A DNA stretch of 64,000 bases from JACJYE01 sp964432875. GTDB taxonomy: Bacteria > Bacteroidota > Bacteroidia > Chitinophagales > Saprospiraceae. The notes under the pieces were generated by a model. That model was not told where the DNA came from and searched no databases. It was given only the letters and a program-made list of their open reading frames with translations. The position numbers and the translations under genes are program-made. How positions within the stretch are numbered: position 1 is the stretch's first letter; each line of letters begins with the position of its first letter. Location of the stretch: assembly GCA_964432875.1 (NCBI GenBank), contig CAYSPJ010000014.1:1-64000 (forward strand). Direction: 5' to 3'. Shown piece by piece: positions 1 through 8,318 of the stretch.

Positions 1-7
1 CCCCCAA

Positions 8-733
8 TTACGTCTTCGTATTCTGTATCTTATTCAGCACCAGCGCAGCCTTGATCATGAAGTCATCGTGATACTCGCGGTACTCATTGTGTACCATCAT
101 GAGGCGAGCAGCATCATAAGCAGCAGATTTAGGCACGATTTGGCGGTCGGCGATGGGGTGCAGCCAGTACTCCAGGTTGTTGGTGCGCAGGTAGCTGCGG
201 TCATGTTCAAAGTTGACAACAACAGAGAGCTTATTCAAAGAGAAGAGATAATCCGTCTCCTTGTTCAGTTCCTTTTGCAGGTCAACGATATTGTATCGCT
301 CGAGGTTGACGCCGGCGCGTTCGCAGAGGAACACATCGCGGCGGCCATCGAAGGTGATGATATCGCGGAAGCGGTATTTACGCAGGTTTTTGAGCAAGAA
401 GTTCCGGATGGACATTTTACTGGGCCGCAGTTGCTTAAAGGCAAACTGCAATTGGCGGTCGTCCATCCTAAATTCTTCGTCGAAAGGCTTGCGGCGCATG
501 GTGCGCAGGTTCATGACTTCTTTGGCGCGGCCGACGGTATGGCCCAATTCATTGACCCTGGAAAAGACATTAACGATATCGATGTTCGCATCGTTGAGCC
601 AGGTTTCGATGAATATTTTGTTGGACCCTTGTTCAAAGACCAGCAAGCAGATTTCGCTGATTGCATAGAAATTGGGGTAGCCGCCATAAATATTGCCATA
701 CTTCAATTCCAAAAATGCTATACTATTGTTCAC
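8..733 (-). CDS. Uncharacterised protein, possible degenerate DnaQ-like (RNase H fold) protein
   Basis: A 241-residue protein with an ATG start, no signal peptide and no membrane segment. I do not recognise the family with certainty. The N-terminus (FLELKYGNIYGG, then ISEICLLVFE) resembles the first strands of DEDD-type exonucleases. A middle block (ITFDGRRDVFLCERAG) and a late AAYDAARLM block could match Exo II and Exo III. The first catalytic Asp-x-Glu appears as Glu-x-Lys, so if the fold is right the enzyme is probably inactive or altered. It is the last gene of a leftward run, 149 bp after the M29 aminopeptidase gene, so co-transcription is uncertain. The fold is inference; the reading frame itself is convincing. 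Confidence 0.7.
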   Translation of the reverse strand: MNNSIAFLELKYGNIYGGYPNFYAISEICLLVFEQGSNKIFIETWLNDANIDIVNVFSRVNELGHTVGRAKEVMNLRTMRRKPFDEEFRMDDRQLQFAFKQLRPSKMSIRNFLLKNLRKYRFRDIITFDGRRDVFLCERAGVNLERYNIVDLQKELNKETDYLFSLNKLSVVVNFEHDRSYLRTNNLEYWLHPIADRQIVPKSAAYDAARLMMVHNEYREYHDDFMIKAALVLNKIQNTKT

Positions 734-882
734 GGTTTAAGGAGATTAAGAGTTGGTTTAAAAATGAGTTTTCTTCAGTTCCTGTTTTATTACAATGTAG
801 TTTCGCTAATGCTCGTTTAGATATTTTTCACCGATTTTGGGGGCATAACGGCTATAAACCACGCAATTTAGGCACATCAGCC

Positions 883-1986
883 CTAATCCACAAACAAAAA
901 TCGCCCGTTTTCATAAATTTTCTCGCCATCGGCGAAAATCTGGCCTCCATTGGTCATGTCGGTAATCATATCCCAGTGTACCGGCGACTGGTTTTTCCCG
1001 CCGGCCTGCAAATAAGACTGCCCGATTGCCAGGTGGACGGTACCGCCGATTTTCTCGTCGAACAGTATGTTTTTGGTTAAACGGCTAATATTGTAGTTTG
1101 TTCCAATTGCGGCCTCTCCAAAACGGCGGGTGCCTTCCATTTGGAAGATTTGGTCGAGGAAATCCTTGCCGCGGCGGGCCTCCCATTTTTCAATATAGCC
1201 ATCTTTGACATAGAGGGTGGCTTCTTCCACCTCGCGGCCCATATAGATGGCCGGGTAGGAAAAACGGATGACGCCATTGACGGAGTCTTCGAGCGGAGAG
1301 GTATAGACTTCGCCGGAGGGCATATTGGTGCGGCCGTCGGAATTGATCCAGGTGCGCCCTTTAGTGCGGTAGCGGATATCGACCCCATCGCCTTTATAGT
1401 GGATTTCATCTTTGGTGGCCAGCAAGTCGACGATCTGCTGCTGCCACTGGCGCACTTTCCCCCAGCTTTCCACGGGGTCTTCGTCAAATAGCTTGCAAGC
1501 GCCATAAACAAATTGCTCGTATTCTTCCAGCGACATGCCCGCTTCTTGAGCCGCAGCTTGAGTGGGGTACTGGCAGAGGTTGCGTTTGAGCTCGCGGGTA
1601 GCCGTGCGCTCGAAATAGGCCTGGTTGATGCCCTTGAGCCCATCCTGGCGGATTTTCATTTTTTCCGGGTCGCTGCCCTGTTCTTCGCGCAGGTTGAAGG
1701 GGGCGCGGATCAGGAGATAGGCATCGAACTCCTCCATCGCTTTTTTAAACATCGGCGGCTCGTAGCGCAGTTGGGCCTCCTGGCCTTCGGCCATCAGGAT
1801 GCGGCCCTGCTCGCGGATGTCCAGCCCGATTTCCACCCTGGCCCCGGCGCGTAGCGCAGAGCGGTAAACTTCCCTTACCAAAGGCTCGGCCAGGGTAGTG
1901 CTGCGGATGTAAAACTGGTCGCCTTCCTTGATTTCCAGGCAATAGTGGACCAGTAGCTCGGCATATTTTTCCAGTATCCCTTTCAT
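883..1986 (-). CDS. M29 family metalloaminopeptidase (AmpS/PepS-like)
   Basis: A 367-residue cytoplasmic aminopeptidase that removes N-terminal residues from peptides using a two-metal centre. The length is close to the family norm. The C-terminal half carries the family metal-ligand blocks: GEVYTSP with its Glu, a second Glu in FGEAAIG, then GTVHLAIG, and finally VHWDMI with the His-x-Asp pair. The start chosen is the ATG giving MKGILEKYAELLV, typical of the family. It lies 26 bp downstream of hflX on the same strand, so it is probably in that operon. Substrate preference cannot be read from the sequence. Confidence 0.93.
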   Translation of the reverse strand: MKGILEKYAELLVHYCLEIKEGDQFYIRSTTLAEPLVREVYRSALRAGARVEIGLDIREQGRILMAEGQEAQLRYEPPMFKKAMEEFDAYLLIRAPFNLREEQGSDPEKMKIRQDGLKGINQAYFERTATRELKRNLCQYPTQAAAQEAGMSLEEYEQFVYGACKLFDEDPVESWGKVRQWQQQIVDLLATKDEIHYKGDGVDIRYRTKGRTWINSDGRTNMPSGEVYTSPLEDSVNGVIRFSYPAIYMGREVEEATLYVKDGYIEKWEARRGKDFLDQIFQMEGTRRFGEAAIGTNYNISRLTKNILFDEKIGGTVHLAIGQSYLQAGGKNQSPVHWDMITDMTNGGQIFADGEKIYENGRFLFVD

Positions 1987-2012
1987 ATTCGTTGTTCGTT
2001 TATGGTTTTACC

Positions 2013-3227
2013 CTACCATTGCTTGACCTGGTGCGGGTAACGGATTACGTATTGCTCTTTGACCATTTGCGATAGCCGGGCGCGCAAGCCTTCGATGTTC
2101 TCTCTGGAGCGGGCAGAGATAAACACCAGTTCGGTCTCAAAGGTGTGCCGCAAGCTGCCTTTAAGGCCCTCCTCGATTTCCAGCTTCGCATCCTCTTCGA
2201 GGTAGTCGTCATAGTTGAGTTCTCGGTAGAGGTCGATTTTATTGAAAACCAGTAGCGTGGGCTTGTCGAGGGCTTCCAGTTCCTTCAGGGTTTGATTGAC
2301 CGTGCGGATCTGGGCCTCGTGTTGGGGGTGGGCGATGTCCACTACATGCAGCAGGATATCGCTTTCGCGCACCTCGTCCAAGGTAGATTTAAAGCTCTCG
2401 ATGAGGTGGTGCGGCAGTTTGCGGATGAAACCCACGGTATCGGACAGGAGGAAGGGCATACGGTCGAAGACGACTTTGCGCACGGTGGTATCCAGGGTGG
2501 CAAAGAGTTTATCTTCGGCAAAGACCTCCGATTTGCTCAACAGGTTCATCAGGGTGGACTTGCCGACGTTGGTATAACCCACCAAGGCAACGCGGATCAG
2601 CTCTCCGCGTTGCTTGCGCTGGGTCGTATTTTGCTGGTCGATTTTCTCCAGCTTTTTCTTGAGCAAGCTGATTTTATCGCGCACGATGCGGCGGTCCGTT
2701 TCGATTTCCTTTTCGCCGGGGCCCCTCATGCCGATGCCGCCCCGCTGGCGTTCCAGGTGGGTCCATAGGCCGCGCAGCCTGGGCAGGAGGTACTGCATCT
2801 GGGCTAGCTCCACCTGGGTTTTCGCTTGTGCCGTTTGTGCCCGGCTGGCGAAGATGTCCAGGATGAGTGTACTGCGGTCAATGATTTTCACCTTGAGGGC
2901 CTCTTCCAGGATATTGACCTGCTTGCCGGTAAGGTCGTCGTCAAAGATGACCATACTGATCTCTTCATTGGCCTCGACATAAGCTTGGATTTCTTCCAGC
3001 TTGCCCTTGCCGATAAAGGTGCGGGAGTCGGGGTGGGGCAATTTCTGGATGTAGCGCTTTTTGCTGTAAGCGCCAGCAGTCAGGGCGAGGAATTCCAGCT
3101 CGTCGAGGTATTCCTGAACCTCCTCTTCCGTTTGCAGTTGATGCACCAAGCCAACGAGGACGGCGTATTCTGCTTCCTGTTTGATGCCTTTTTTATCCTT
3201 TTCGCCTACATTCCAATCTTTCCCCAT
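2013..3227 (-). CDS. hflX: Ribosome-associated GTPase HflX
   Basis: A 404-residue GTPase of the HflX family, which binds the 50S subunit and splits or rescues stalled ribosomes. The N-terminal HflX domain contains the glycine-rich RGGIGMRGPGE segment and a helical linker (KISLLKKKLEKID). The G domain starts near residue 217 with GYTNVGKST (G1), then DTTVRK, DTVGFIRKLP (G3) and NKIDL (G4). The C-terminal domain is short. The gene is 53 bp after the envC-like gene and 26 bp before the M29 peptidase, all on the minus strand, consistent with a multigene operon starting near 8.1 kb. Confidence 0.97.
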   Translation of the reverse strand: MGKDWNVGEKDKKGIKQEAEYAVLVGLVHQLQTEEEVQEYLDELEFLALTAGAYSKKRYIQKLPHPDSRTFIGKGKLEEIQAYVEANEEISMVIFDDDLTGKQVNILEEALKVKIIDRSTLILDIFASRAQTAQAKTQVELAQMQYLLPRLRGLWTHLERQRGGIGMRGPGEKEIETDRRIVRDKISLLKKKLEKIDQQNTTQRKQRGELIRVALVGYTNVGKSTLMNLLSKSEVFAEDKLFATLDTTVRKVVFDRMPFLLSDTVGFIRKLPHHLIESFKSTLDEVRESDILLHVVDIAHPQHEAQIRTVNQTLKELEALDKPTLLVFNKIDLYRELNYDDYLEEDAKLEIEEGLKGSLRHTFETELVFISARSRENIEGLRARLSQMVKEQYVIRYPHQVKQW

Positions 3228-3280
3228 AGTTTCTTATATTGACTTTTTCGTTTTTCCGATCCGGGCTTTGCTGCAGTCAT

Positions 3281-4516
3281 TTAGCGGCGGGCTACCCAAT
3301 CTATCGGATTAAGGCGTTTTTTTTCGAGCCAGACCTCGAAATGCACTTCTGGTTTGTCGGTCCCTAGTTTGCCGAGCAGTTTTTGTCTTTCCACTTGATC
3401 ATCGCGTTCTACATAGACCTCTTCCAAGTTGGAGTAAACGGTGTAGTAGTTGCCATGTTGTATAATAATGGTGTTTTTATAGCCAGGGATAAACTGGACG
3501 CCAGCCACCCTGCCCTCAAAAACGGCGAATACCTGAGCCCCTTCTTCCACCCGGATATCGATGCCATTATTAGCAATTTGGATACTTGGCACAGTAGGGT
3601 GAGGCTGCTTGCCAAATTGCCTGGTGATAAAGCCGCCGTTTACCGGCCAAGGTAGGCGGCCGCGGTTGTTTTGAAAGTCGTTAGACAACGGCAGGCTCTC
3701 TGCCGGGGCGGTGCTGGCCGGGGCATTAGCCGAGCGGGCTTCCCGCTTTGCCCGCGCAATCTCCTCGCGGATGATACCCTCGATCGCGTTATTAAGGGTT
3801 TCGTGGGCTTTCTGTTGGGCATCGAGGTCTTTAGCCAATTTGCTCTCGTTGGTATTGAGGGCTTTCAGGATGAGGTTTTTGTCCCCTAATTCCCGGCTGA
3901 GTAATTGCTGCTGTTGCTCCTGTGCGGCAAGCAATTGCTCTTTTTCCTTTTTGCGATGTTCGAGTTGTAGGTTTTTTTGGGTCAGCGCCTCCTGTGTCTC
4001 CATAATCAGGCGGGCCTGTTTGCGGCGGTAGCGGTCGTACTGCCGGATGTATTGCCAACGGCGGAAAGCGTTGTTGAAGCTATCTGCTGAGAAGATAAAA
4101 ATCAAAAAGCTGTTGCTGATTTTGTGCCGGTAGGCCGTGCGGATGATGTGGGCATATTCTGTTTTAAGCCGCTCTACATCCACTGACAAGGCTGCCAACA
4201 CCTCTCTGGAGCGCTGCATGCCGGCGTTAGCGTAGTCGATTTCCCGGCGCAGAGTATTGACGAGCTGCTGGCGCTTGCGGATTTGGTTCTGAAGTGCAAG
4301 GTACTGATCCAGTGTGGCGGCCTTATTTTTTTTAGTCTCCTTCAATTGGCTTTCAGTCTGGCGGATTTCCAGCATCAATTGTTGGCGTCTGGATTCCAAT
4401 TCCTTGCGGTTTTGCCCGGTCAGGGGGGCTGCCAGAAGCAGACAAGCCAGCACTAGGGCGACTTGGCAAGAGGCTCTGGCTTTATTTAGCGCGGGTATAT
4501 CGTTTGGGTATCTCAA
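3281..4516 (-). CDS. EnvC-like murein hydrolase activator (degenerate M23/LytM domain)
   Basis: A 411-residue exported protein: an N-terminal hydrophobic segment (VALVLACLLLAA), a long coiled coil (roughly residues 36-270) and a C-terminal LytM domain. In active M23 peptidases zinc is held by HxxxD and HxH motifs. Here the first His is Asn (NNGIDI), the YxHL histidine is Asn (VYSNL), and the HxH becomes EVHFE. Loss of these ligands points to a non-catalytic activator of amidases, as known for E. coli EnvC, rather than a hydrolase. The assigned start overlaps the end of the DUF4292 gene by 35 bp, suggesting translational coupling. It belongs to a conserved Bacteroidota cell-envelope gene order. 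Confidence 0.92.
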   Translation of the reverse strand: MRYPNDIPALNKARASCQVALVLACLLLAAPLTGQNRKELESRRQQLMLEIRQTESQLKETKKNKAATLDQYLALQNQIRKRQQLVNTLRREIDYANAGMQRSREVLAALSVDVERLKTEYAHIIRTAYRHKISNSFLIFIFSADSFNNAFRRWQYIRQYDRYRRKQARLIMETQEALTQKNLQLEHRKKEKEQLLAAQEQQQQLLSRELGDKNLILKALNTNESKLAKDLDAQQKAHETLNNAIEGIIREEIARAKREARSANAPASTAPAESLPLSNDFQNNRGRLPWPVNGGFITRQFGKQPHPTVPSIQIANNGIDIRVEEGAQVFAVFEGRVAGVQFIPGYKNTIIIQHGNYYTVYSNLEEVYVERDDQVERQKLLGKLGTDKPEVHFEVWLEKKRLNPIDWVARR

Positions 4517-5261
4517 ACCTTATGTCCTTTGGGATATCTATTTCTATAGTGGAAAACTTCAGGCTCACCTGGGCTTTACCCGAGTAGCGGCCATCCAATT
4601 CAACATTACGAAGGTACGAAAAATTCTTATTGCCCGCCAATTGTTTGAAATCTTCCAATACGACGGTTATTTTTTGCTCATTGCGGGTATCATTAAAGGC
4701 CATGCGCTGGAGCGAAAAGCCCGCCGCTGCTATCAAATAATCACTCTCTACTGCGGTGCTGCGATTGGACAAATGGAAAGATTGGCCCACCGCAGAAGAT
4801 TGGAAGCCGGCTGCTTCCAGAAGGATGGCATTGCCCAGGATAAAATCCTGGAGTTGCGGCAGCCCCGCCGGCAGGCTGTAAGATTTGGCCAGATAATCCA
4901 GGGGTTCGACTGTATATTCGCTATTGATGCGGTCTAGCACATAGACGGAATCGCGGGTGACCATTACACGCGCCAGTTCGAATCCAAGCTTGCGCACGCT
5001 CATCCACACGATACTATCCCGTTTCATCTGGATGGTAGCCATTGCCGAGACGGACTGCGATTCGTCGCTATAGTCGATGCGGGCTTTGCCTTCAAACCAC
5101 TCCGGTTGCAGCCGGTTGAGCGTCAGTTGGCTCAGCAGATAATCGGGGGTGGCCTCCCCCTTGTCAACCTTCCCTACCTTGCGCGTTGCAGAGCAGCTAC
5201 TGAATAGCGATAGGCCAGCCAAAAGAAACAATACGGTTGAAAATTTGCTAAATTTTTTCAT
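4482..5261 (-). CDS. DUF4292 outer-membrane lipoprotein
   Basis: A 259-residue lipoprotein. The start is set at the ATG giving MKKFSKFSTVLFLLAG, because it places a lipobox (LFSSC) right after the signal segment; an upstream start at 5294 would add 11 residues before the charged n-region. The mature part is beta-rich and matches DUF4292, a Bacteroidota family structurally related to LolB/LolA-like lipid-binding proteins (family knowledge; role in envelope lipid or LPS traffic not proven). It sits between the TPR gene and the EnvC-like gene, and its end overlaps the latter by 35 bp. This order recurs in the phylum. Confidence 0.88.
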   Translation of the reverse strand: MKKFSKFSTVLFLLAGLSLFSSCSATRKVGKVDKGEATPDYLLSQLTLNRLQPEWFEGKARIDYSDESQSVSAMATIQMKRDSIVWMSVRKLGFELARVMVTRDSVYVLDRINSEYTVEPLDYLAKSYSLPAGLPQLQDFILGNAILLEAAGFQSSAVGQSFHLSNRSTAVESDYLIAAAGFSLQRMAFNDTRNEQKITVVLEDFKQLAGNKNFSYLRNVELDGRYSGKAQVSLKFSTIEIDIPKDIRFEIPKRYTRAK

Positions 5262-5336
5262 TGATAAGGCTAGTTTTTCCCCTGTTTGCACCAAGCTAAC
5301 GGTATTGAAAAAATCAATTCACATAAAAAGAGGCCC

Positions 5337-7043
5337 TTACATCTTCCCGCTAGAAATTTTTTGTTCCAGCGCTTCAGAACGGCTGCCCAACTCCCGGGCT
5401 TTTTCCCAGTACTCTAAAGCCTGGGCCGTTTCATTGAGCTGGAAGAGCACATCCCCGTAATGTTCGAGGATTTTGGGGTTGGCGCTGCCGCCATGCTGTA
5501 GCGCGAGTTCAAGCTGCTGGCGGGCATCATTGTAGCGTTTCAGGTGAAAGAGCACCCTGCCATGCACATCCAGAAAATTGGCCTGGTTGGGGATGAGGTT
5601 GCTGGCTTTGGCAGCCATCTCGAGGGCTTTTTCCAGGTTGATGCCCCGTTCTGCCAGCGTGTAAGCATAGTTGCTCAACACGCCCGGGGCTTCGGGGTTG
5701 AGGGCTAGAGCTGCTTCAAATGCTTGGGCAGAGCGCTCAGGCTGGCCAAGTGCGTCATAAACCAAGCCGAGGCGACCGTAGATGTCTAGTTTCAAGGGGG
5801 CATTACTGGCTGCGATCAGCAGGGCTTGTTGCAGCGCTGAGGAAGCATCCTGGTTTTTCCCCAGTTCGTTGGCGGCCATTCCATACATATAGTAAGCAAT
5901 GGCCTGGTTGGGGAAGTAGTCCATGGTGCGCTCGCTGAAATCCAGCAAGAGCGGGAAGTCTTGCTCATCGGAGTAGATGTGCAGCACTTGCTCCCAGACG
6001 AGGAAGACCGTATCGTCCAGCTCAAGAGTCTTTTTGTAGAGCCGCAAGGCGTCGAGGCGGCGGCCGGAATAGTAGAGCAAATCACCAGCGGCAGAATAGC
6101 CCTTGGGGTCATCGGGGTGCACTTCCTGGAGGATGGCGGTGAGCTGCAGGGCAGCATCGGCCAGTGTGCGCTCGCCAGTATCAGCTACCCGATGAATAAA
6201 TGGCATGAGCTTGCCGATTTTGAGGTCGATATGGACGGCTGGCTGTCGGAAAACAGCTTCCAGCGATTTCAGGTACAGGATTTCATCGGAGGCATCAGAG
6301 GCGCTGCCCGCCAGGGCGAGCTGTGCTTTAGCGTCGGCGGGGTCCACCTTTAATATATTGGTATATACTTCGCGAGCTTTGTCCTTGTTGCCGATTTGTT
6401 CGTAGAAGCTGGCCAGGAGATGGTGGTACTCAACCTCCCTGGGGAAAGCCTCGATGAGGCGCTCCAGCTCGCGGGCGGCCTTTTTATTATCGCCCATCCC
6501 CACATAAAGAGAATGTTTGCGCCGGATGACTTCCTCGCTAAGGCCGAATTTCTTTTCCACTTCATCATAGGCATTGAGCGCTCCGTTGAGGTCATTAGCC
6601 AGCACCAGGAAATAAGCCCAGCGCAAGTAGTTGTTCGGATCGTTGGGAGATAGCCTGCTCATCTGGCGGCAGGCTTCAGCCGCTTCCTTGTTGAGGTTGT
6701 TTTTTTGATAAAGGTCGGCCTGGAATTGGTAATACCAGGGGTTATCAGGAGCCCAGGCAATAGCGTTCTTGATTGAACCGACGGCTTTTTCCTCATCGCC
6801 CATCGCTTCGTAAACCCGGGCCAGCTCATAAGCAACCGCATCGTTACGTTTGTCCTTTTTAAGGATTTCCTGCAACAGCTCGGCCGCTTTGGTATAGTTG
6901 CCCATCAGCTTTTCCCGGCTGGCATCCACCAGCATTTCCTCCAATTTTACCTGGTCTTCTTTGATTTGAATCTGCGCGATAGAAGGCATAAGCCCTCCCA
7001 GGGTGAGTAGTAAAAGTAGTGTGATCTGCTTGCTCGTATTCAT
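5337..7043 (-). CDS. Exported tetratricopeptide repeat protein
   Basis: A 568-residue protein with a cleavable signal (MNTSKQITLLLLLTLGG) followed by TPR motifs over nearly its entire length, for example AVAYELARVYEAMGDEEKA and APGVLSNYAYTLAERG. Such solenoids are protein-protein scaffolds; this one should act in the periplasm or at the inner face of the outer membrane. It starts 5 bp after the nucleotidyltransferase stop and ends 75 bp before the lipoprotein start. The same TPR gene recurs beside DUF4292 and M23/EnvC genes in Bacteroidota, suggesting one shared envelope process. Specific partners are unknown. Confidence 0.9.
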   Translation of the reverse strand: MNTSKQITLLLLLTLGGLMPSIAQIQIKEDQVKLEEMLVDASREKLMGNYTKAAELLQEILKKDKRNDAVAYELARVYEAMGDEEKAVGSIKNAIAWAPDNPWYYQFQADLYQKNNLNKEAAEACRQMSRLSPNDPNNYLRWAYFLVLANDLNGALNAYDEVEKKFGLSEEVIRRKHSLYVGMGDNKKAARELERLIEAFPREVEYHHLLASFYEQIGNKDKAREVYTNILKVDPADAKAQLALAGSASDASDEILYLKSLEAVFRQPAVHIDLKIGKLMPFIHRVADTGERTLADAALQLTAILQEVHPDDPKGYSAAGDLLYYSGRRLDALRLYKKTLELDDTVFLVWEQVLHIYSDEQDFPLLLDFSERTMDYFPNQAIAYYMYGMAANELGKNQDASSALQQALLIAASNAPLKLDIYGRLGLVYDALGQPERSAQAFEAALALNPEAPGVLSNYAYTLAERGINLEKALEMAAKASNLIPNQANFLDVHGRVLFHLKRYNDARQQLELALQHGGSANPKILEHYGDVLFQLNETAQALEYWEKARELGSRSEALEQKISSGKM

Positions 7044-7048
7044 TATGT

Positions 7049-8068
7049 CTATTTGAGAAAACTCAGCTTGTACTCTGAGTAGTCGCCGAGGCTGATTTCC
7101 GATTTCTCGCCCTGGTAATCCACTTCATTGCCCAGCATCGAGTTGTGCAGGTTAGCCCGGCGTACTTTGGCGTTGTTTTGAATAATGCTATTGCTAATAA
7201 CGGAATGTTCTACCAATGAATTGTTGCCAATAGAAACATACGGGCCCACCACACTGTTGCGGATGACGGCACCGGCGCCAATAAAACAGGGCGGCACGAC
7301 GGCGGCGTTATCCAGCTTGATGTCAGGCGCGATCATCATCTCGCTGTCCTGTTTGATTTCGAGCATGCGGCGGCTGGTAGCCAGCACGTTGTCCTTGTTG
7401 CCGCAATCGAGCCATTCTTCTATAGGTGCCGATCGGAAGCGCAGCCCTTCTTCCCGTAACATGGCCAGGGCAGTGGTCAATTGGTACTCGCCCTTATCTC
7501 GGATCTCATACTGGACAATATGCTGCAACATCTGCCGCAGCTGTTCACCTTCGCGGAAGTAGTATATACCCACGATGGCCAGGTCGGAGACGAAGACAGT
7601 GGGTTTTTCCACAAAATCAGTGATTATATTAGCGGCATCGACTTTCACTACGCCAAAGGAGGAGGGGTTCTCCACTTTCGATACCCAGATAACCCCATCT
7701 TCATTGGTGTCGAAGTTGAAGTCCGCTTTGAAAAGGGTATCAGCAAAGGCCACCAGACAGTGGCCATCGAGGCTGGGGGCAGCGCAGAGCACAGCATGGC
7801 CCGGCCCCAGCGGCTGTTCCTGGTAGTAGATGGCGCAGCGGGCACCGACCCCTTGAGCAATCTGCTGCAACTGCTCTTCGACTTCCTTGCCGAAGTCGCC
7901 GATGATGAAGGCCACTTCATCAACTTTTTCGTCTAAGCCAGCGGCCAAGTCTTCTACGATTCGCCGCACAATGGCCTTGCCCGCTATCGGTAGCAATGGC
8001 TTGGGCGTGGTCAGGGTATGGGGGCGCAGCCGTGATCCGCGCCCCGCCATCGGGATGATTATTTTCAT
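7049..8068 (-). CDS. Sugar-phosphate nucleotidyltransferase with left-handed beta-helix tail
   Basis: A 339-residue NDP-sugar pyrophosphorylase that couples a sugar 1-phosphate to an NTP. The N-terminal signature is clear: PMAGRGSRLRPHTLTTPKPL, with the GxGxR loop and PKP. The C-terminal third has hexapeptide-like repeats (VIRNSVVGPYVSIG, then SVISNSIIQ) typical of a left-handed beta-helix. The closest described families are RfbA/GlmU-like transferases; sugar and nucleotide cannot be settled by eye. First gene of the leftward operon; a TATCTTTG promoter element lies about 55 bp upstream. Confidence 0.92.
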   Translation of the reverse strand: MKIIIPMAGRGSRLRPHTLTTPKPLLPIAGKAIVRRIVEDLAAGLDEKVDEVAFIIGDFGKEVEEQLQQIAQGVGARCAIYYQEQPLGPGHAVLCAAPSLDGHCLVAFADTLFKADFNFDTNEDGVIWVSKVENPSSFGVVKVDAANIITDFVEKPTVFVSDLAIVGIYYFREGEQLRQMLQHIVQYEIRDKGEYQLTTALAMLREEGLRFRSAPIEEWLDCGNKDNVLATSRRMLEIKQDSEMMIAPDIKLDNAAVVPPCFIGAGAVIRNSVVGPYVSIGNNSLVEHSVISNSIIQNNAKVRRANLHNSMLGNEVDYQGEKSEISLGDYSEYKLSFLK

Positions 8069-8121
8069 TGGACAGGTCTGCTTTTAAAGGCCCAAAGCCT
8101 TAGCCTTGAACCCTGCAGCTG

Positions 8122-8156
8122 CAAAGATAGGAAATTGACGGCTTGGGAGGCCTCAA
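8122..8156 (-). promoter_or_regulatory. Promoter of the nucleotidyltransferase operon
   Basis: On the minus strand TATCTTTG (plus positions 8122-8129) matches the Bacteroidota -7 element TAnnTTTG exactly. A TTG lies 24 bp further upstream (8154-8156), slightly outside the 17-23 bp spacing described for Flavobacterium. Predicted transcription start near 8116, giving a leader of about 48 nt. Confidence 0.5.
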
Positions 8157-8231
8157 AAAACGAGTTGGCTGATTTTAGGGGCCTCTCTCCCGGGAAGGCG
8201 AAAAAGCCGGCTGCCAGCAGCAATAAACAAA

Positions 8232-8253
8232 CCCCGTCGGCATGCCGACGGGG
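8232..8253 (-). terminator. Rho-independent terminator of pyk
   Basis: A perfect 22-nt palindrome (arms CCCCGTCGGCA and TGCCGACGGGG). On the minus strand it is followed by TTTGTTTATT, a T-rich tail. It lies 66 bp past the pyk stop and upstream of the next leftward operon. Confidence 0.75.
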
Positions 8254-8318
8254 CCCATGCCTCCTTAAATCCTGTACGAAGGGCATACAGTCAGAGGCAT
8301 TGTGCGGTAGATTATTAT

